From Gemmatimonadaceae bacterium (GTDB taxonomy: Bacteria; Gemmatimonadota; Gemmatimonadetes; Gemmatimonadales; Gemmatimonadaceae): a DNA stretch of 64,000 nucleotides. Positions 26,831-35,560 of this stretch are shown in pieces. Positions within the stretch are counted from its first letter, which is position 1. Each line of letters begins with the position of its first letter. Below the pieces are notes generated by a model. It had not been told where the DNA came from, ran no database searches, and was given only the letters and a program-made list of their open reading frames with translations. The translations under genes were made by a program, and so were the position numbers. The DNA lies in the NCBI GenBank assembly GCA_025358925.1, contig JANYHT010000033.1, forward strand, positions 1-64,000, in the 5' to 3' direction.

Positions 26831-28528
26831 CTACCCGCGAACCAACGGCGCCATCGCCCGTCCTCGCTCCTGCGAGATCAACCACTGTTGCGGCAGCGAC
26901 GCAAGATTCTGCACCAGATAGTACAGGTTGAGCCCCGACGCCATGTTGAAGAAAATGAACAGCATCATCGCTGGCATCATGTACATCATCATCTTTTGCT
27001 GTTCGCCCGCCTTCACGCCGCGCATGCCAATCCACGAAAGGGCAACGGCCGTGATCGCGACCAAGATGGGCAACACGAAGAACGGATCCTTGATTGAGAT
27101 ATCGGGCAACCATAAGAAGCTGACGCCGCGAAACTCAATGGTGTTTTGAAAGACAAAGAACAGGGCAAAGAATACAGGGAGCGGAATCAACATCGGCAAA
27201 CAACCGGACAACGAGCTGAATGGACTCATCCCATGCTCCTTGTACATCTTCATCATCTCGACTTGCAGCTTTTGCGGATCGCTTTTGTATTTGGCTTGGA
27301 TGGCTTGCTGCTCTGGTTGGATGCGTTGCATCGCCATCGAACTGCGCATGGCGCGCTGATTGAGCGGCCACAAGAGCAAGCGCACCGAGACACCAAACAG
27401 TACGAGAATCCATCCGTAGGAGAGTCCGAGTGTGGCCTTCATCCACAGCAGTGACCGAATGACGAGCGTGGCAAACGGCTGTACGACGCCTTGCAGCCAT
27501 CCCCCGTACGGATTGGACGTCTCAAACTCGCGACCAACGGCCACGAGCCGCGTGAACTCCTGCGGTCCGGCATACAGTTCGAATGAGGCCGCACCGTCGC
27601 GCAATGGCGTGACAACGGTGGCTTGTGCACGCGTTGCTTGCTTGGATGCGCGCACACCACCGGTCACATCAAGTTCGGCAAAACCTGGTTGTCCAACCGG
27701 CGTAAGCAGGCCGACCAAAAAGTATTTATTCTTGGCAACAACCCACGTGATGGGACCTGTTTCGATTTTGCGTTCGCCCGGATCGAGCGACCGGAACGCC
27801 ACACCCTTCGCGTTCTGTTTGTCCGGTTTGTAGGCGTACGCGAGATGTTGATGATCTTCGGTGGTATCAGCCTCTGACGAGCGAAAACCTGGTGGCATAT
27901 CCACCAGCAGGTAACTGCTCGGCGGCGCACCGGCCACCGTGGCCGCGATGTGCACGCGATAGCTGTCGGGCAAGAACGAGTACGTGATACTCACAGCGCG
28001 CGCCGCCACCGTCGCGTCATAGCGCACCGTCGTTTTACCGTCGACTTCGGTGCGCGTCGTGCGAAACTGTTGCCGATCAAGCGGCACCGTGTCGCCAGGC
28101 GTCACTAAGCGGAACGCCAACAATCGATCACCGGGATTCGCGAGCTCGACGGGTTCGCCTTTCGTGCGACTGCGATTTGCAAGCGTGGGATACTGTTGCA
28201 TCTGCGCTCCAATGAGCGCCGCGCCGCGATTGGTGGTGCGAAAGATCGCGCGCGCGGTCGTCACGGCCGTGGTGTCAATTGGCGTGACGGGGGCGGCGCC
28301 CGCAGAGATCGCGCCTGGCGCCATCACACGTGGCGGTACGGCACCGGCGCTAGGAACCGTCGGCGATATCGAGACCGGGGTGCTCGCGGTACTATCGGCG
28401 CGTGTAAGCGAATCGGTCGTCACGAGGCCTGTGCCCACCACCAGTTTTGGCGTTGGAAACAGCAACGGTGTGACAACAAGAACTGCCGCCATCAAAATGA
28501 CGGCGAGAACAATACGGCGAGGTTCCAT
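26831..28528 (-). CDS. yidC: Membrane protein insertase YidC
   Basis: YidC, 565 aa, inserts proteins into the inner membrane with or without SecYEG. The first helix (IVLAVILMAAVLVVTPLLF) is followed by a long Ser/Thr/Pro-rich linker and a beta-rich periplasmic domain (about 90-345). The core of five helices has LSYGWILVLFGVSVRLLLWPL, the cytoplasmic hairpin (AMRSSMAMQRIQPEQQAIQ) and MKMYKEHGMSPFSSLSGCLPMLI. The large periplasmic domain marks the Gram-negative type. A conserved Arg in the hydrophilic groove is plausibly the one in VRLLLWPL. It lies 52 bp from yidD and 23 bp from mnmE. Confidence 0.97.
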   Translation of the reverse strand: MEPRRIVLAVILMAAVLVVTPLLFPTPKLVVGTGLVTTDSLTRADSTASTPVSISPTVPSAGAVPPRVMAPGAISAGAAPVTPIDTTAVTTARAIFRTTNRGAALIGAQMQQYPTLANRSRTKGEPVELANPGDRLLAFRLVTPGDTVPLDRQQFRTTRTEVDGKTTVRYDATVAARAVSITYSFLPDSYRVHIAATVAGAPPSSYLLVDMPPGFRSSEADTTEDHQHLAYAYKPDKQNAKGVAFRSLDPGERKIETGPITWVVAKNKYFLVGLLTPVGQPGFAELDVTGGVRASKQATRAQATVVTPLRDGAASFELYAGPQEFTRLVAVGREFETSNPYGGWLQGVVQPFATLVIRSLLWMKATLGLSYGWILVLFGVSVRLLLWPLNQRAMRSSMAMQRIQPEQQAIQAKYKSDPQKLQVEMMKMYKEHGMSPFSSLSGCLPMLIPLPVFFALFFVFQNTIEFRGVSFLWLPDISIKDPFFVLPILVAITAVALSWIGMRGVKAGEQQKMMMYMMPAMMLFIFFNMASGLNLYYLVQNLASLPQQWLISQERGRAMAPLVRG

Positions 28529-28580
28529 GGATCGAGAGAATTACACCGAGGGCTGGGTCGATCGCGCGATCATCGCGCGA

Positions 28581-28799
28581 TCAGGGCACCGGGTCAACGC
28601 CCCCGGGCCGGAACGGATGACAGCGTCCGATTCGTCGGAGCGCCAACCATCCACCGCGCCATGCACCGTGACGCTCAAGCGCCTCGATCGCATACGCAGA
28701 ACACGAAGGATAATAGCGGCACGCCCCGCCGAGGACGGGCGAGAGCACCACTTGGTACGCACGCACCACGACGACAAGGATTTTCGCCGGTACCGTCAT
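28581..28799 (-). CDS. yidD: Membrane protein insertion efficiency factor YidD
   Basis: A small protein of about 72 aa in the YidD family, which is amphipathic and associates with the inner membrane near YidC. The signature [27 protein letters not shown] is split by the two conserved Cys residues. The ATG at 28799 is preferred because it has a GGAG 6 nt upstream; an in-frame ATG at 28814 that overlaps the rnpA stop is also possible. It lies between rnpA and yidC as usual in bacteria. Confidence 0.9.
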   Translation of the reverse strand: MTVPAKILVVVVRAYQVVLSPVLGGACRYYPSCSAYAIEALERHGAWRGGWLALRRIGRCHPFRPGGVDPVP

Positions 28800-28810
28800 G
28801 CCGGGCTCCA

Positions 28811-29086
28811 TCATGGCAACGCGATCGTCGCTAACTGTCGTACGAGTGATTGAACGTCTTTGCGTAACGCTTCGAAATCGCGTTGGTACGCTTGCGGAAC
28901 GACGCGAAATACCACGTCCATGGTGCGCAACGTTGGGAGCACTTCAAGACGTACGAGTTCGCGAAGTCGTCGTTTCAGGCGATTGCGATCGACTGCAGAA
29001 TGCTTGTATCGAGGCACAATGAAGCCGACGCGCGGAAACGCGTAAAGGGAGGCAGTCGCGCGCACCTCGATCGATGCCGTGCGCAC
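28811..29086 (-). CDS. rnpA: Ribonuclease P protein component; N-terminus uncertain
   Basis: RnpA binds the RNase P RNA and helps cleave pre-tRNA leaders. The central motif [15 protein letters not shown], matching the RNR box, is in place. From the GTG at 29086 the product is only 91 aa, short for the usual 110-125 aa. The same frame stays open upstream to a TGA at 29198-29200, and codons at 29087-29152 spell the conserved SFPRAQRLTRGTELE and HEGKRV region, yet no ATG, GTG, TTG or CTG exists in that stretch. A GAGGGG lies 8 nt before the GTG. Either the start is non-standard, a frameshift hides it, or a short form is made. Confidence 0.88.
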   Translation of the reverse strand: MRTASIEVRATASLYAFPRVGFIVPRYKHSAVDRNRLKRRLRELVRLEVLPTLRTMDVVFRVVPQAYQRDFEALRKDVQSLVRQLATIALP

Positions 29087-29162
29087 CCGCTTCCCCTCGT
29101 GTCGAACGACCTCGAGTTCGGTCCCGCGCGTGAGGCGCTGCGCACGCGGGAACGAACGAGAC

Positions 29163-29327
29163 TCAGACGCCCGCGTACTTCGACGGGATCTGCACGGTCA
29201 AACGCTTCCGTCCTTTCTTGCGACGGCGGGCGAGGACAGCGCGTCCCCACTTGTCTTCCATACGCGTCCGAAACCCGTGTTTGCGGACGCGCTTGGTGTT
29301 GCGGGGATGATATGTAGGCTTGCCCAT
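29163..29327 (-). CDS. rpmH: 50S ribosomal protein L34
   Basis: A 54-aa L34 protein, starting [19 protein letters not shown] and continuing [21 protein letters not shown]. It is longer than the common 44-46 aa because of an extra C-terminal [10 protein letters not shown]. The ATG at 29327 is used; an upstream in-frame start at 29375 would add 16 residues not in the family. Its stop is 76 bp before the annotated rnpA GTG, within the reading frame of the conserved rnpA N-terminus. This is the first gene of the operon and sits behind a good promoter. Confidence 0.95.
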   Translation of the reverse strand: MGKPTYHPRNTKRVRKHGFRTRMEDKWGRAVLARRRKKGRKRLTVQIPSKYAGV

Positions 29328-29434
29328 AAGATTCTCGTGCGATTGCCGAAGACTCGGCGGAGTGCGGCCGAGCACGGCGCGCGAAACTCGCGCAACGACA
29401 GTCGGCTAAGAAATGACCCAAGGTCCAGCCTCGT

Positions 29435-29464
29435 AAGATACGCTCGCCCATGGCTTTCGGTCAA
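29435..29464 (-). promoter_or_regulatory. Predicted sigma-70-type promoter for rpmH-rnpA-yidD-yidC-mnmE
   Basis: On the minus strand TTGACC (29464-29459) and TATCTT (29440-29435) are separated by 18 nt, a close match to -35 and -10 elements. They lie about 108 bp upstream of the rpmH start, and the gap includes no other gene. Confidence 0.6.
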
Positions 29465-29520
29465 GGTCATCGCCGCTCATTCTGCGTCTGGATCGCGCGC
29501 TGGCTGGTCACGCATTTGAC

Positions 29521-29529
29521 TTATCCACA
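29521..29529 (+). promoter_or_regulatory. Consensus DnaA box upstream of dnaA
   Basis: TTATCCACA is a perfect match to the DnaA-binding consensus. It lies 84 bp before the dnaA start, in the 286-bp gap between rpmH and dnaA, where it could autoregulate dnaA and help form a bipartite origin. I see no second perfect copy in this gap. Confidence 0.85.
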
Positions 29530-29613
29530 TGCCGAGGGATAGCTTCGGCCCCCGTCCTTCTTCGGCAGTTCGCGACCCCTCGTGACCTGTCGGCTTAACG
29601 CCCACCCCCCTGC

Positions 29614-31032
29614 ATGTCGCTCTCGCCAGCCGAACTCTGGGACCGCCTACGGCAACGCGCGCGTCAGGTACTTCCGGAGCAGACGTATCGAACTTGGCTG
29701 GAAAACACCGAGGCGCTGAGCGTTGAGGGCGACACGCTGCACGTGGGTGCGCCGGACCAGTTTTCGGCCGACTGGAACGAGTCGAAACATGCAGATTTGC
29801 TGGCAAGCTTTAGCCCGGTGGCACTCGGTCATCCGCTGAAAGTTCGGTTTCGCGTCCACGAAGAACGCGTCACCCGCCAACAGATGGACATGTTTGTTCA
29901 AGCGCCAGCGACGCCTGTCGTCAATACATCAAGGCAACAGCAATCGCGCATTTCTACGCCACTTAATCCAAGATACGTTTTCGACCAGTTTGTCATTGGT
30001 AAGTCCAACGATGTCGCTGCCGCCGCCGCTCAGGCTGCCGCGCAGGCTCCGGGAAAGGTTTACAACCCGCTGTTCATTTACGGCGATACGGGACTTGGCA
30101 AAACGCATCTCATGCAGGGTATCGCACACGAGCTACTGCGACGCACCCCTACGCTGCGATTGGCGTACGTCGGTACCGAGCAGTTCACCAATGAGTTCGT
30201 GACGGCTATCCAAACCGGCGCGATGGGGGACTTTCGGCGTCGCTTCCGCGAAATCGACCTCTTGCTCGTTGATGACGTTCAATTCTTGAAGGGTAAAGAG
30301 GGCACGCAAGAAGAGTTTTTCCACACGTTCAACGCGATTTACGAAGCCGGACGACAGGTCGTGCTTACCTCCGATCGTCCGCCCAAAGACATCCCGGGGC
30401 TCGAGGCGCGCTTGGTCTCGCGGTTTGAATGGGGCATGGTGGCCAATATTGATGCGCCCGACTTTGAGCATCGCATCGCGATTCTGAAGAAGAAGGCCAG
30501 TCTCGACCATCTCGAACTCACCATTCCTGACGAAGTCATCGAGTTCATCGCGCAACACGTGAAGTCGTCCGTCCGTGAGCTCGAAGGGTCCATCATCAAG
30601 CTGTTGGCGTACGCGTCGCTCAAACATCGCGAAATTTCCGTTGAGCTGGCCCGGGAAGCACTGCGTGACAAACTGCGCGGCGCGTCTTCGTCTGAATTTC
30701 CAGACATTCCACCCACCACGATCACGGTGGCGACCATTCAACAGGTCGTCTCGCGCGAATGGGGGGTTACACCCGACGGACTACGCTCCAAGACGCGAAC
30801 CAAGCAGCTCACCGTCCCGCGCCAAGTGGCGATGTATCTCTGTCGGGAATTGCTTGCACTGCAGCTCGTCGAAATTGGCAATGCCTTTGGCGGCCGAGAT
30901 CACTCGACAGTGATTCATTCGTTGGAGCGCGTGGCGGAAGAACGGGCGCGGGATGCGACCTTTGCGGAACGTGTACAGAAGGTGCGAGTGATGTTGGAAA
31001 CGTTGCGGACAACCGGACAACTGGGTACCTGA
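29614..31032 (+). CDS. dnaA: Chromosomal replication initiator protein DnaA
   Basis: DnaA, 472 aa. Domain I (1-85) begins MSLSPAELWDRLRQRARQVL, with the LPEQTYRTWLE motif. Domain II is a short Gln/Ser linker, about 95-115. The AAA+ domain III has RYVFDQFVIGKSNDVAAAAA, Walker A GDTGLGKT at 157-164, Walker B LLLVDD at 216-221, and the initiator-specific motif region. Domain IV contains GGRDHSTVIHSL, which reads DnaA boxes. The start is the ATG at 29614 with no clear Shine-Dalgarno. The gene is flanked by the DnaA box at 29521 and the origin-like gap before dnaN. Confidence 0.98.
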   Translation: MSLSPAELWDRLRQRARQVLPEQTYRTWLENTEALSVEGDTLHVGAPDQFSADWNESKHADLLASFSPVALGHPLKVRFRVHEERVTRQQMDMFVQAPATPVVNTSRQQQSRISTPLNPRYVFDQFVIGKSNDVAAAAAQAAAQAPGKVYNPLFIYGDTGLGKTHLMQGIAHELLRRTPTLRLAYVGTEQFTNEFVTAIQTGAMGDFRRRFREIDLLLVDDVQFLKGKEGTQEEFFHTFNAIYEAGRQVVLTSDRPPKDIPGLEARLVSRFEWGMVANIDAPDFEHRIAILKKKASLDHLELTIPDEVIEFIAQHVKSSVRELEGSIIKLLAYASLKHREISVELAREALRDKLRGASSSEFPDIPPTTITVATIQQVVSREWGVTPDGLRSKTRTKQLTVPRQVAMYLCRELLALQLVEIGNAFGGRDHSTVIHSLERVAEERARDATFAERVQKVRVMLETLRTTGQLGT

Positions 31033-31263
31033 GTCCCCGAGCGTCCACGGCACTCCACATCGAACCACCACGCCGAAGTGGACCAGTGCGGAGATTTGCG
31101 ACCACTCGACATCGAATGCACATGACAAGACGTGGCGAAAGTCGTTCACCATACGTACTTTGCGGCGTCCGTACACAAACCCACATGCTCTACTGCTACT
31201 ACTAGTTTTTTATTTAAGAGTACTTCTAACAGCAGTTCGCAGCAGTCCTTCCACAGAACGGGC
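31033..31263 (+). other. Candidate oriC unwinding region between dnaA and dnaN
   Basis: The 231-bp gap holds five CTA/CTG trinucleotides in a row at 31190-31204 (CTACTGCTACTACTA), directly followed by an AT-rich GTTTTTTATTTAA run at 31205-31217. This matches the arrangement of DnaA-trios beside the duplex-unwinding element in Bacillus subtilis. DnaA-box-like sequences nearby are weak (for example ACCCACATG near 31179 and CTTCCACAG near 31248). The location between dnaA and dnaN supports an origin role. Confidence 0.6.
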
Positions 31264-32376
31264 ATGCGCTTCACAATATCGCGCGAGAAACTCCTCGAAG
31301 GACTCCAGGCGGTGACCGCCGCAGTACCGGCAAAAACAACATTGCCCGTACTGGCGAACCTGCTCGTGGAAACGACAGAGCGTGGAATTCGATTATCGGC
31401 CACCGATCTCGATATCGCCGTCAGCACGGAAGTCGTGGCGGATGTTGAGTCTCCGGGCGCGATCACCATTCCGGCAAAGAAACTCAGCGAGATTGCGCGC
31501 GAGTTACCACCGTCACCGGTGAAAATTGCGGCGAGTGGTGAACAGCGCGTGACGCTCGAATGCGGTCGCTCCAAGTTCAAACTGCTTGGTTTGCCGCGTG
31601 ATGAGTTTCCGTCGTTTCCGAGCGTGCGCTTCAACGAATCATGGCGTGTTAAGTCGGGCGAGCTACAAAAACTTATTAAGCACACGTCGTTCGCGGTGAG
31701 CACCGAAGAGTCACGCCCGATTCTCAACGGCGTGCTCTGGGAGCTCCGTGAAGACAAAATGCGCATGGTGTCCACCAACGGGCATCGATTGGCCAAGATG
31801 GAGCTCCCAGTGGAGTCCAGCACGGCGCCACCGGGCGATCTGATCGTGCCGCCAAAGGCGCTCGACCAAGTGCAGCGTCTTTTTCCGGCCGAAGAAGAAC
31901 TCGAAATTGCGCGGGGCGACAACCACTTAGGGTTTCGTTCACCGTTCACATCGGTATTTACGCGATTGGTGGAAGGACCGTATCCGAATTACGAGCAAGT
32001 CATTCCGAAGGACAACGATCGCTACTGCCTCGCCGACAAAGCGGCACTCATTAGCGCCCTCAAACGCATGTCCGTCATTGCGTCCGATCAAACGCATCGC
32101 ATCAAGATGTCGTTTAATGCCGGTATGCTCAAGTTCAGTGTCACCACGCCAGACCTTGGTGAGGCACAAGACGAATTACCGGTGCAATACACTGGTGATC
32201 AACTCGACATTGGTTTCAACGCGACCTACCTGCTCGAGATCCTGCGGTATATGCCAACCGAGCAGGTTCGACTCACGTTCAAAGCGCCCGAGCGTGCAGC
32301 AACCATTGAGCCCGAAGGCTGGGACGATCCCGCTAAATATCTTTGTCTCGTGATGCCGCTGCGCCTGATGGACTAA
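31264..32376 (+). CDS. dnaN: DNA polymerase III beta subunit (sliding clamp)
   Basis: DnaN, 370 aa, encircles DNA and tethers polymerases. Residues 1-120 start MRFTISREKLLEGLQAVTAAV, with LPVLANLLVE, typical of clamp domain 1. Later segments EESRPILNGVLWEL and the TNGHRLAKMELP stretch, and the C-terminus YLCLVMPLRLMD, are all conserved in clamps. The start is the ATG at 31264; an upstream open frame from 31132 would overlap the origin-like gap and adds non-family residues. There is no clear ribosome binding site. It is in the usual dnaA-dnaN order. Confidence 0.97.
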   Translation: MRFTISREKLLEGLQAVTAAVPAKTTLPVLANLLVETTERGIRLSATDLDIAVSTEVVADVESPGAITIPAKKLSEIARELPPSPVKIAASGEQRVTLECGRSKFKLLGLPRDEFPSFPSVRFNESWRVKSGELQKLIKHTSFAVSTEESRPILNGVLWELREDKMRMVSTNGHRLAKMELPVESSTAPPGDLIVPPKALDQVQRLFPAEEELEIARGDNHLGFRSPFTSVFTRLVEGPYPNYEQVIPKDNDRYCLADKAALISALKRMSVIASDQTHRIKMSFNAGMLKFSVTTPDLGEAQDELPVQYTGDQLDIGFNATYLLEILRYMPTEQVRLTFKAPERAATIEPEGWDDPAKYLCLVMPLRLMD

Positions 32377-32397
32377 CCGCGCGCAATTGCCCGCGCG

Positions 32398-33291
32398 TTA
32401 AGGTCGTCGCTCTATTTTCAGCTCAACCTGTTGCACGACTCGTTGCGCGCGCGCGCTACTCGCACGACTTCGATCGATTAATTGCAACGTGATGGTGCTC
32501 GCGCCGTTTAACGATTGCACGGCACCGCGCACCGCATCAATCACGATCTGCTGCGCGCCCGAGCCAACACCGCTCACTTCCAGCGGTCGCCACGGTGAGG
32601 CGAGCTTGCCATCCATGCGTACAATAAATGCACGACGCACGTGCACCATGGTGTTTTTCTCGCGACTGTCGATGCGTTCAACGACATAATCGTTCACGGT
32701 CCGCACGGCGATCGGCACGCTTGATCGACAGACAAACGCAATTGTGCTGTCCACCCATCGCGCACCCACCTGCACAGCGCTCGGCACGCGGAGCAAGATT
32801 TCGCGCGCCAACGCGGTGGCGCTCGTTTCTGCACGATCACACTCATTCACCAACGACGGCCGCGTAACAACGCGAAGACTCGTCACGTCAAGGATCGCAT
32901 CGAAAACGACGGAATCGAGGCGTAGCGCTTCCGATGCCATTTGCACCGTGAACGAATCCACGCGTCCGCTGCCACGAAACGCGCCGTCGGCCGAGCGCTG
33001 CAGGGCGATGGTCACGACACCTGAGGTTGTAATGCGTTGTTCAATTGGTCGTCCTGCGCTATCGCTTGTCACGCGCGCGATCGACCGCACGTCGTAACGC
33101 GCATCACGCACTTCGGCGGCAATGACCGCGAGCACCGGAGCAATTTCCATTGGCGGCGGTGCGGGCGTGAGCACGACCGGCGGTATTGTGCGCGGCACTA
33201 TTGGACGAGCACACGAAGCCGTGCTGTACGCGAGCACAGCGCAGGTGCATGCGTTTTTTGCAAATGACACCACACGATGATCACGACGCAT
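32398..33291 (-). CDS. Putative secreted lipoprotein of unknown function
   Basis: About 297 aa from the ATG at 33291. The N-terminus carries a hydrophobic segment ending AYSTASC, a lipobox-like site, followed by a Pro-rich linker (RTIPPVVLTPAPPPMEI). The mature part is predicted beta-rich with no domain that I recognise (for example RPSLVNECDRAETSATALAREI and LEVSGVGSGAQQIVIDAV). A frame extending to 33369 runs into the RNase P RNA gene and is rejected. It is convergent with dnaN, with 21 bp between the stops. Confidence 0.6.
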   Translation of the reverse strand: MRRDHRVVSFAKNACTCAVLAYSTASCARPIVPRTIPPVVLTPAPPPMEIAPVLAVIAAEVRDARYDVRSIARVTSDSAGRPIEQRITTSGVVTIALQRSADGAFRGSGRVDSFTVQMASEALRLDSVVFDAILDVTSLRVVTRPSLVNECDRAETSATALAREILLRVPSAVQVGARWVDSTIAFVCRSSVPIAVRTVNDYVVERIDSREKNTMVHVRRAFIVRMDGKLASPWRPLEVSGVGSGAQQIVIDAVRGAVQSLNGASTITLQLIDRSRASSARAQRVVQQVELKIERRP

Positions 33292-33306
33292 CACGACACA
33301 GGAGTA

Positions 33307-33706
33307 CGGGGCGGTCGCCGGCCTATAAGCCGGGTTCTGTCGACGCACTTGCGTACGTCGGACGGTCATTCCTCTCGGCGTTCAATCACTCGAACGCTCT
33401 AGCAGCCTACCCGCGGCTCAACGTCTTGCAACGCTGTGGTCGAGACGGGCCGTCTCTCACCGCCTATTTGGCCTTGCTCCGGCTGGGGTTTGCCTTGCCA
33501 TCATCGTTGCCGATGACGCGGTGGGCTCTTACCCCACCGTTTCACCCTTACCGCAACTTTCGTTACGGCGGTTTGTTTTCTGTTGCACTGTCCGTCACAC
33601 GCTGCTCGCGCGTCGTGTGCCCAGGCGTTACCTGGCAACCTGCCCTATGGAGCCCGGACTTTCCTCGGCGATTCCGGCCTGAGCCTTCCTCGTCGCGACC
33701 GTCCGG
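33307..33706 (-). ncRNA. rnpB: RNase P RNA (type A-like)
   Basis: The minus strand carries the hallmark core of bacterial RNase P RNA. Near the 5' end is GAGGAAAGTCCGGGCTCCAT, followed by AGGGCAGG; in the middle are GGTGAAACGGTGGGGTAAGA and GCCCACCGCG; at the 3' end is ACAGAACCCGGCTTATAGGC. The ends pair to form P1: CGGACGGTCGC at about 33706-33696 with GCGACCGCCCCG at the 3' end. The inferred length is about 400 nt, with exact ends uncertain by a few bases. A possible -10 TATATT lies at 33733-33728 on the minus strand. RnpA is encoded 4 kb away. Confidence 0.95.
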
Positions 33707-33852
33707 CCGACGACGTTCCCGTGCCGCAATATACAGCGGACCGCTCTGGGTTGGTTGTCGCATGTGAGTGACGACGTGATGACACCACCATGTAGCATCG
33801 CCATGGTCGATCCCGCTCGTCCGTCATCCACGCAATTGCTGGAGATGCAATC

Positions 33853-34761
33853 ATGACCCCTAGCCTGCCCGTTTCCTCACGACCGATCTCGTTACCGCTG
33901 CGCCCCCCAATCGGCGATAGCGCCGTCGCGACGTTTCTTACACCAAGCGAACGCGGGCGCGTGGACGCGGCGGGTGAGGGCTGCTACACCGCCGTGCATC
34001 GCGAAAGTCTCGACGAACTCTTTGTGGACCTGCGTACGCGACGTGTCTCGGCGGTCTTGGTTTCGGTGTCACGCTACCAGACACAACATGCGACACAGAT
34101 GGCGCGCCTCGTTCGTGAATTTCCGCGCGTACCGGCTGTTGCGCTGCTCACCATTACCGAACCGCGAACCACGCAATCCTTGCTCGCGCTGGGTCAGCAA
34201 GGGGTGCGCGCGCTGGTTGATGTGCGCGATCCAAAAGGATGGCGTGAGCTACGACAATTGGTGACGAGCGAGCGAGGCGAAACCATTGAACGGTTGGCCA
34301 TGGCACGCCTGCGTGAAGATTTGCACGGTGTGCCGGAAGACTGCGCACGCTTCTTCGACTGCCTCTTTCTCGCCTCGCCACGAGTCACCACCATTCGGCA
34401 ACTTGCGCGCGGTGTTGGCGTTATTCCCAGCACATTCATGAGTCGATTCTTTCGCGCCAAGCTTCCCGCCCCCAAGCGTTATCTCGCAGCAGCGCGTCTC
34501 GTGCGCGCAGCGCGACTCTTCGAAAATCCGGGACTCAGTATTTCACACGTCGCGAATCATCTGGAGTATTCGTCGCCACAAAGTTTCTCGCGGCATGTGC
34601 ATACTGTGCTCGGTTGCACCGCTGTGGAATTTCGGCGACAGTTTGATGGCGTGAGCATGTTGGAGCGCATGCGACAGGATCTCGTGGTGCCATATCGCGA
34701 CACATTGTTGCGCTTTGAACCGTTTACCGCAACGCCGCAATGGAGTGTGTTGCGCGGGTAA
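33853..34761 (+). CDS. AraC-type helix-turn-helix regulator
   Basis: A 302-aa protein. The C-terminal region (about 180-270) has the two-HTH AraC pattern: VTTIRQLARGVGVIPSTFMSRF, then ARLVRAARLFENPG, LSISHVANHLEYSSPQSFSRH and a GCTAVEFRRQF ending. The N-terminal part looks like a receiver-type alpha/beta domain (LVREFPRVPAVALLTITEP, then ALGQQGVRALVDVRD) without the acidic phosphorylation pocket. The regulated genes cannot be read from the sequence. It stands alone, divergent from rnpB, with a 120-bp gap, and is followed by 373 bp without a gene. Confidence 0.78.
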   Translation: MTPSLPVSSRPISLPLRPPIGDSAVATFLTPSERGRVDAAGEGCYTAVHRESLDELFVDLRTRRVSAVLVSVSRYQTQHATQMARLVREFPRVPAVALLTITEPRTTQSLLALGQQGVRALVDVRDPKGWRELRQLVTSERGETIERLAMARLREDLHGVPEDCARFFDCLFLASPRVTTIRQLARGVGVIPSTFMSRFFRAKLPAPKRYLAAARLVRAARLFENPGLSISHVANHLEYSSPQSFSRHVHTVLGCTAVEFRRQFDGVSMLERMRQDLVVPYRDTLLRFEPFTATPQWSVLRG

Positions 34762-35134
34762 GGGTTGCAAACGACGGTGCGAAATTCGATTGCCCAGAAC
34801 CCCCAACGCGAGCGACCGAGTTGAATCGCGTGCGCAAACGAGTGCTGCGCGAAGCTCCTGCGTGTTGGTGAAGGAGAAGCACATCAATATCATGGCTTAC
34901 TGAAGTTTTCGTCATCTACCACTTTCAATACATCTTTGCAAAAAGTCATCGAAAAAATCCGCGCGTGCCTATGAAAATACGGTAGAATCACGATCGTTAC
35001 GTGAGTTGATGCGCAGTGTCACAGAAAACATGGTCTGCGCGCAAGAAAGATCCGGAACGTAAAAGCGCCTCCGCCGCTCGCTGCTCCGCGCTGGTCGGAT
35101 GCGTTAGATGCTTGATAACCAGAGGAACAGCCAG
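34762..35134 (+). other. Gene-free stretch before a lipoprotein
   Basis: No open frame or RNA family is recognised in these 373 bp. The AT-rich part (34920-35000) includes a TAGAAT that could be a -10 for the following gene. Nothing else stands out. Confidence 0.4.
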
Positions 35135-35474
35135 ATGCGTTTATTTATGGTGCTCGCGGTTGTAATCGTGACAGCGGTCTCGTGTAAAGAGGATCCACTG
35201 GTGCCCTGTCAAGCGATGCTCGATCAGCGGGGTCATACCCGCTGATACAACGATTGCGATCGGCGGGCAGTATGCGATGCGCGTGACCCTCCTCGCCTGC
35301 GGCGGTACGCAGGTTCGTACTGATACGTTTACATGGACGTCGTTAAACCCCAGTGTTGCTGCAATCGATTCAGTCACTGGCGTGGTTCGAGGTCTGCGCG
35401 CCGGTTCGGCGACAATTCAGCCCACTGGCAAGACGTACGGGTCCCTCCGTACTGCTCGCGTCACGGTGCAGTGA
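35135..35474 (+). pseudogene. Frameshifted small Big2-domain lipoprotein
   Basis: The ATG at 35135 gives MRLFMVLAVVIVTAVSCKED, a classic lipoprotein signal with Cys17, but the frame hits TGA at about 35241 after about 36 codons. In another frame, from about 35200 to 35474, the protein reads PADTTIAIGGQYAMRVTL, then TWTSLNPSVAAIDSVTG and GSATIQPTGKTYGS, a Big2 domain. Joining them needs a single extra base between about 35200 and 35230, so the gene of about 110 aa is broken or the base is a sequencing error. The ORF from 35277 is only the Big2 part, with no signal peptide. The protein would have been a short surface lipoprotein. Confidence 0.7.
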
Positions 35475-35560
35475 GGTAACGACCGACGTGCATTAGCAGG
35501 AGCGATGGCGAGCCAGCACGGGTAGCCGCGCCACAGTGTCGTTCGTCTACTCAAGCGAGC

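Noticed and set aside
25885..26931. 348-aa plus-strand ORF opposite mnmE
   Set aside because: Antisense shadow with Ser/Arg bias and no family match.
28050..28853. 267-aa plus-strand ORF opposite yidC/yidD
   Set aside because: Antisense to conserved genes; composition typical of a shadow frame.
33186..33767. 193-aa plus-strand ORF over rnpB
   Set aside because: Lies across the RNase P RNA, whose structure and motifs are unmistakable on the other strand.
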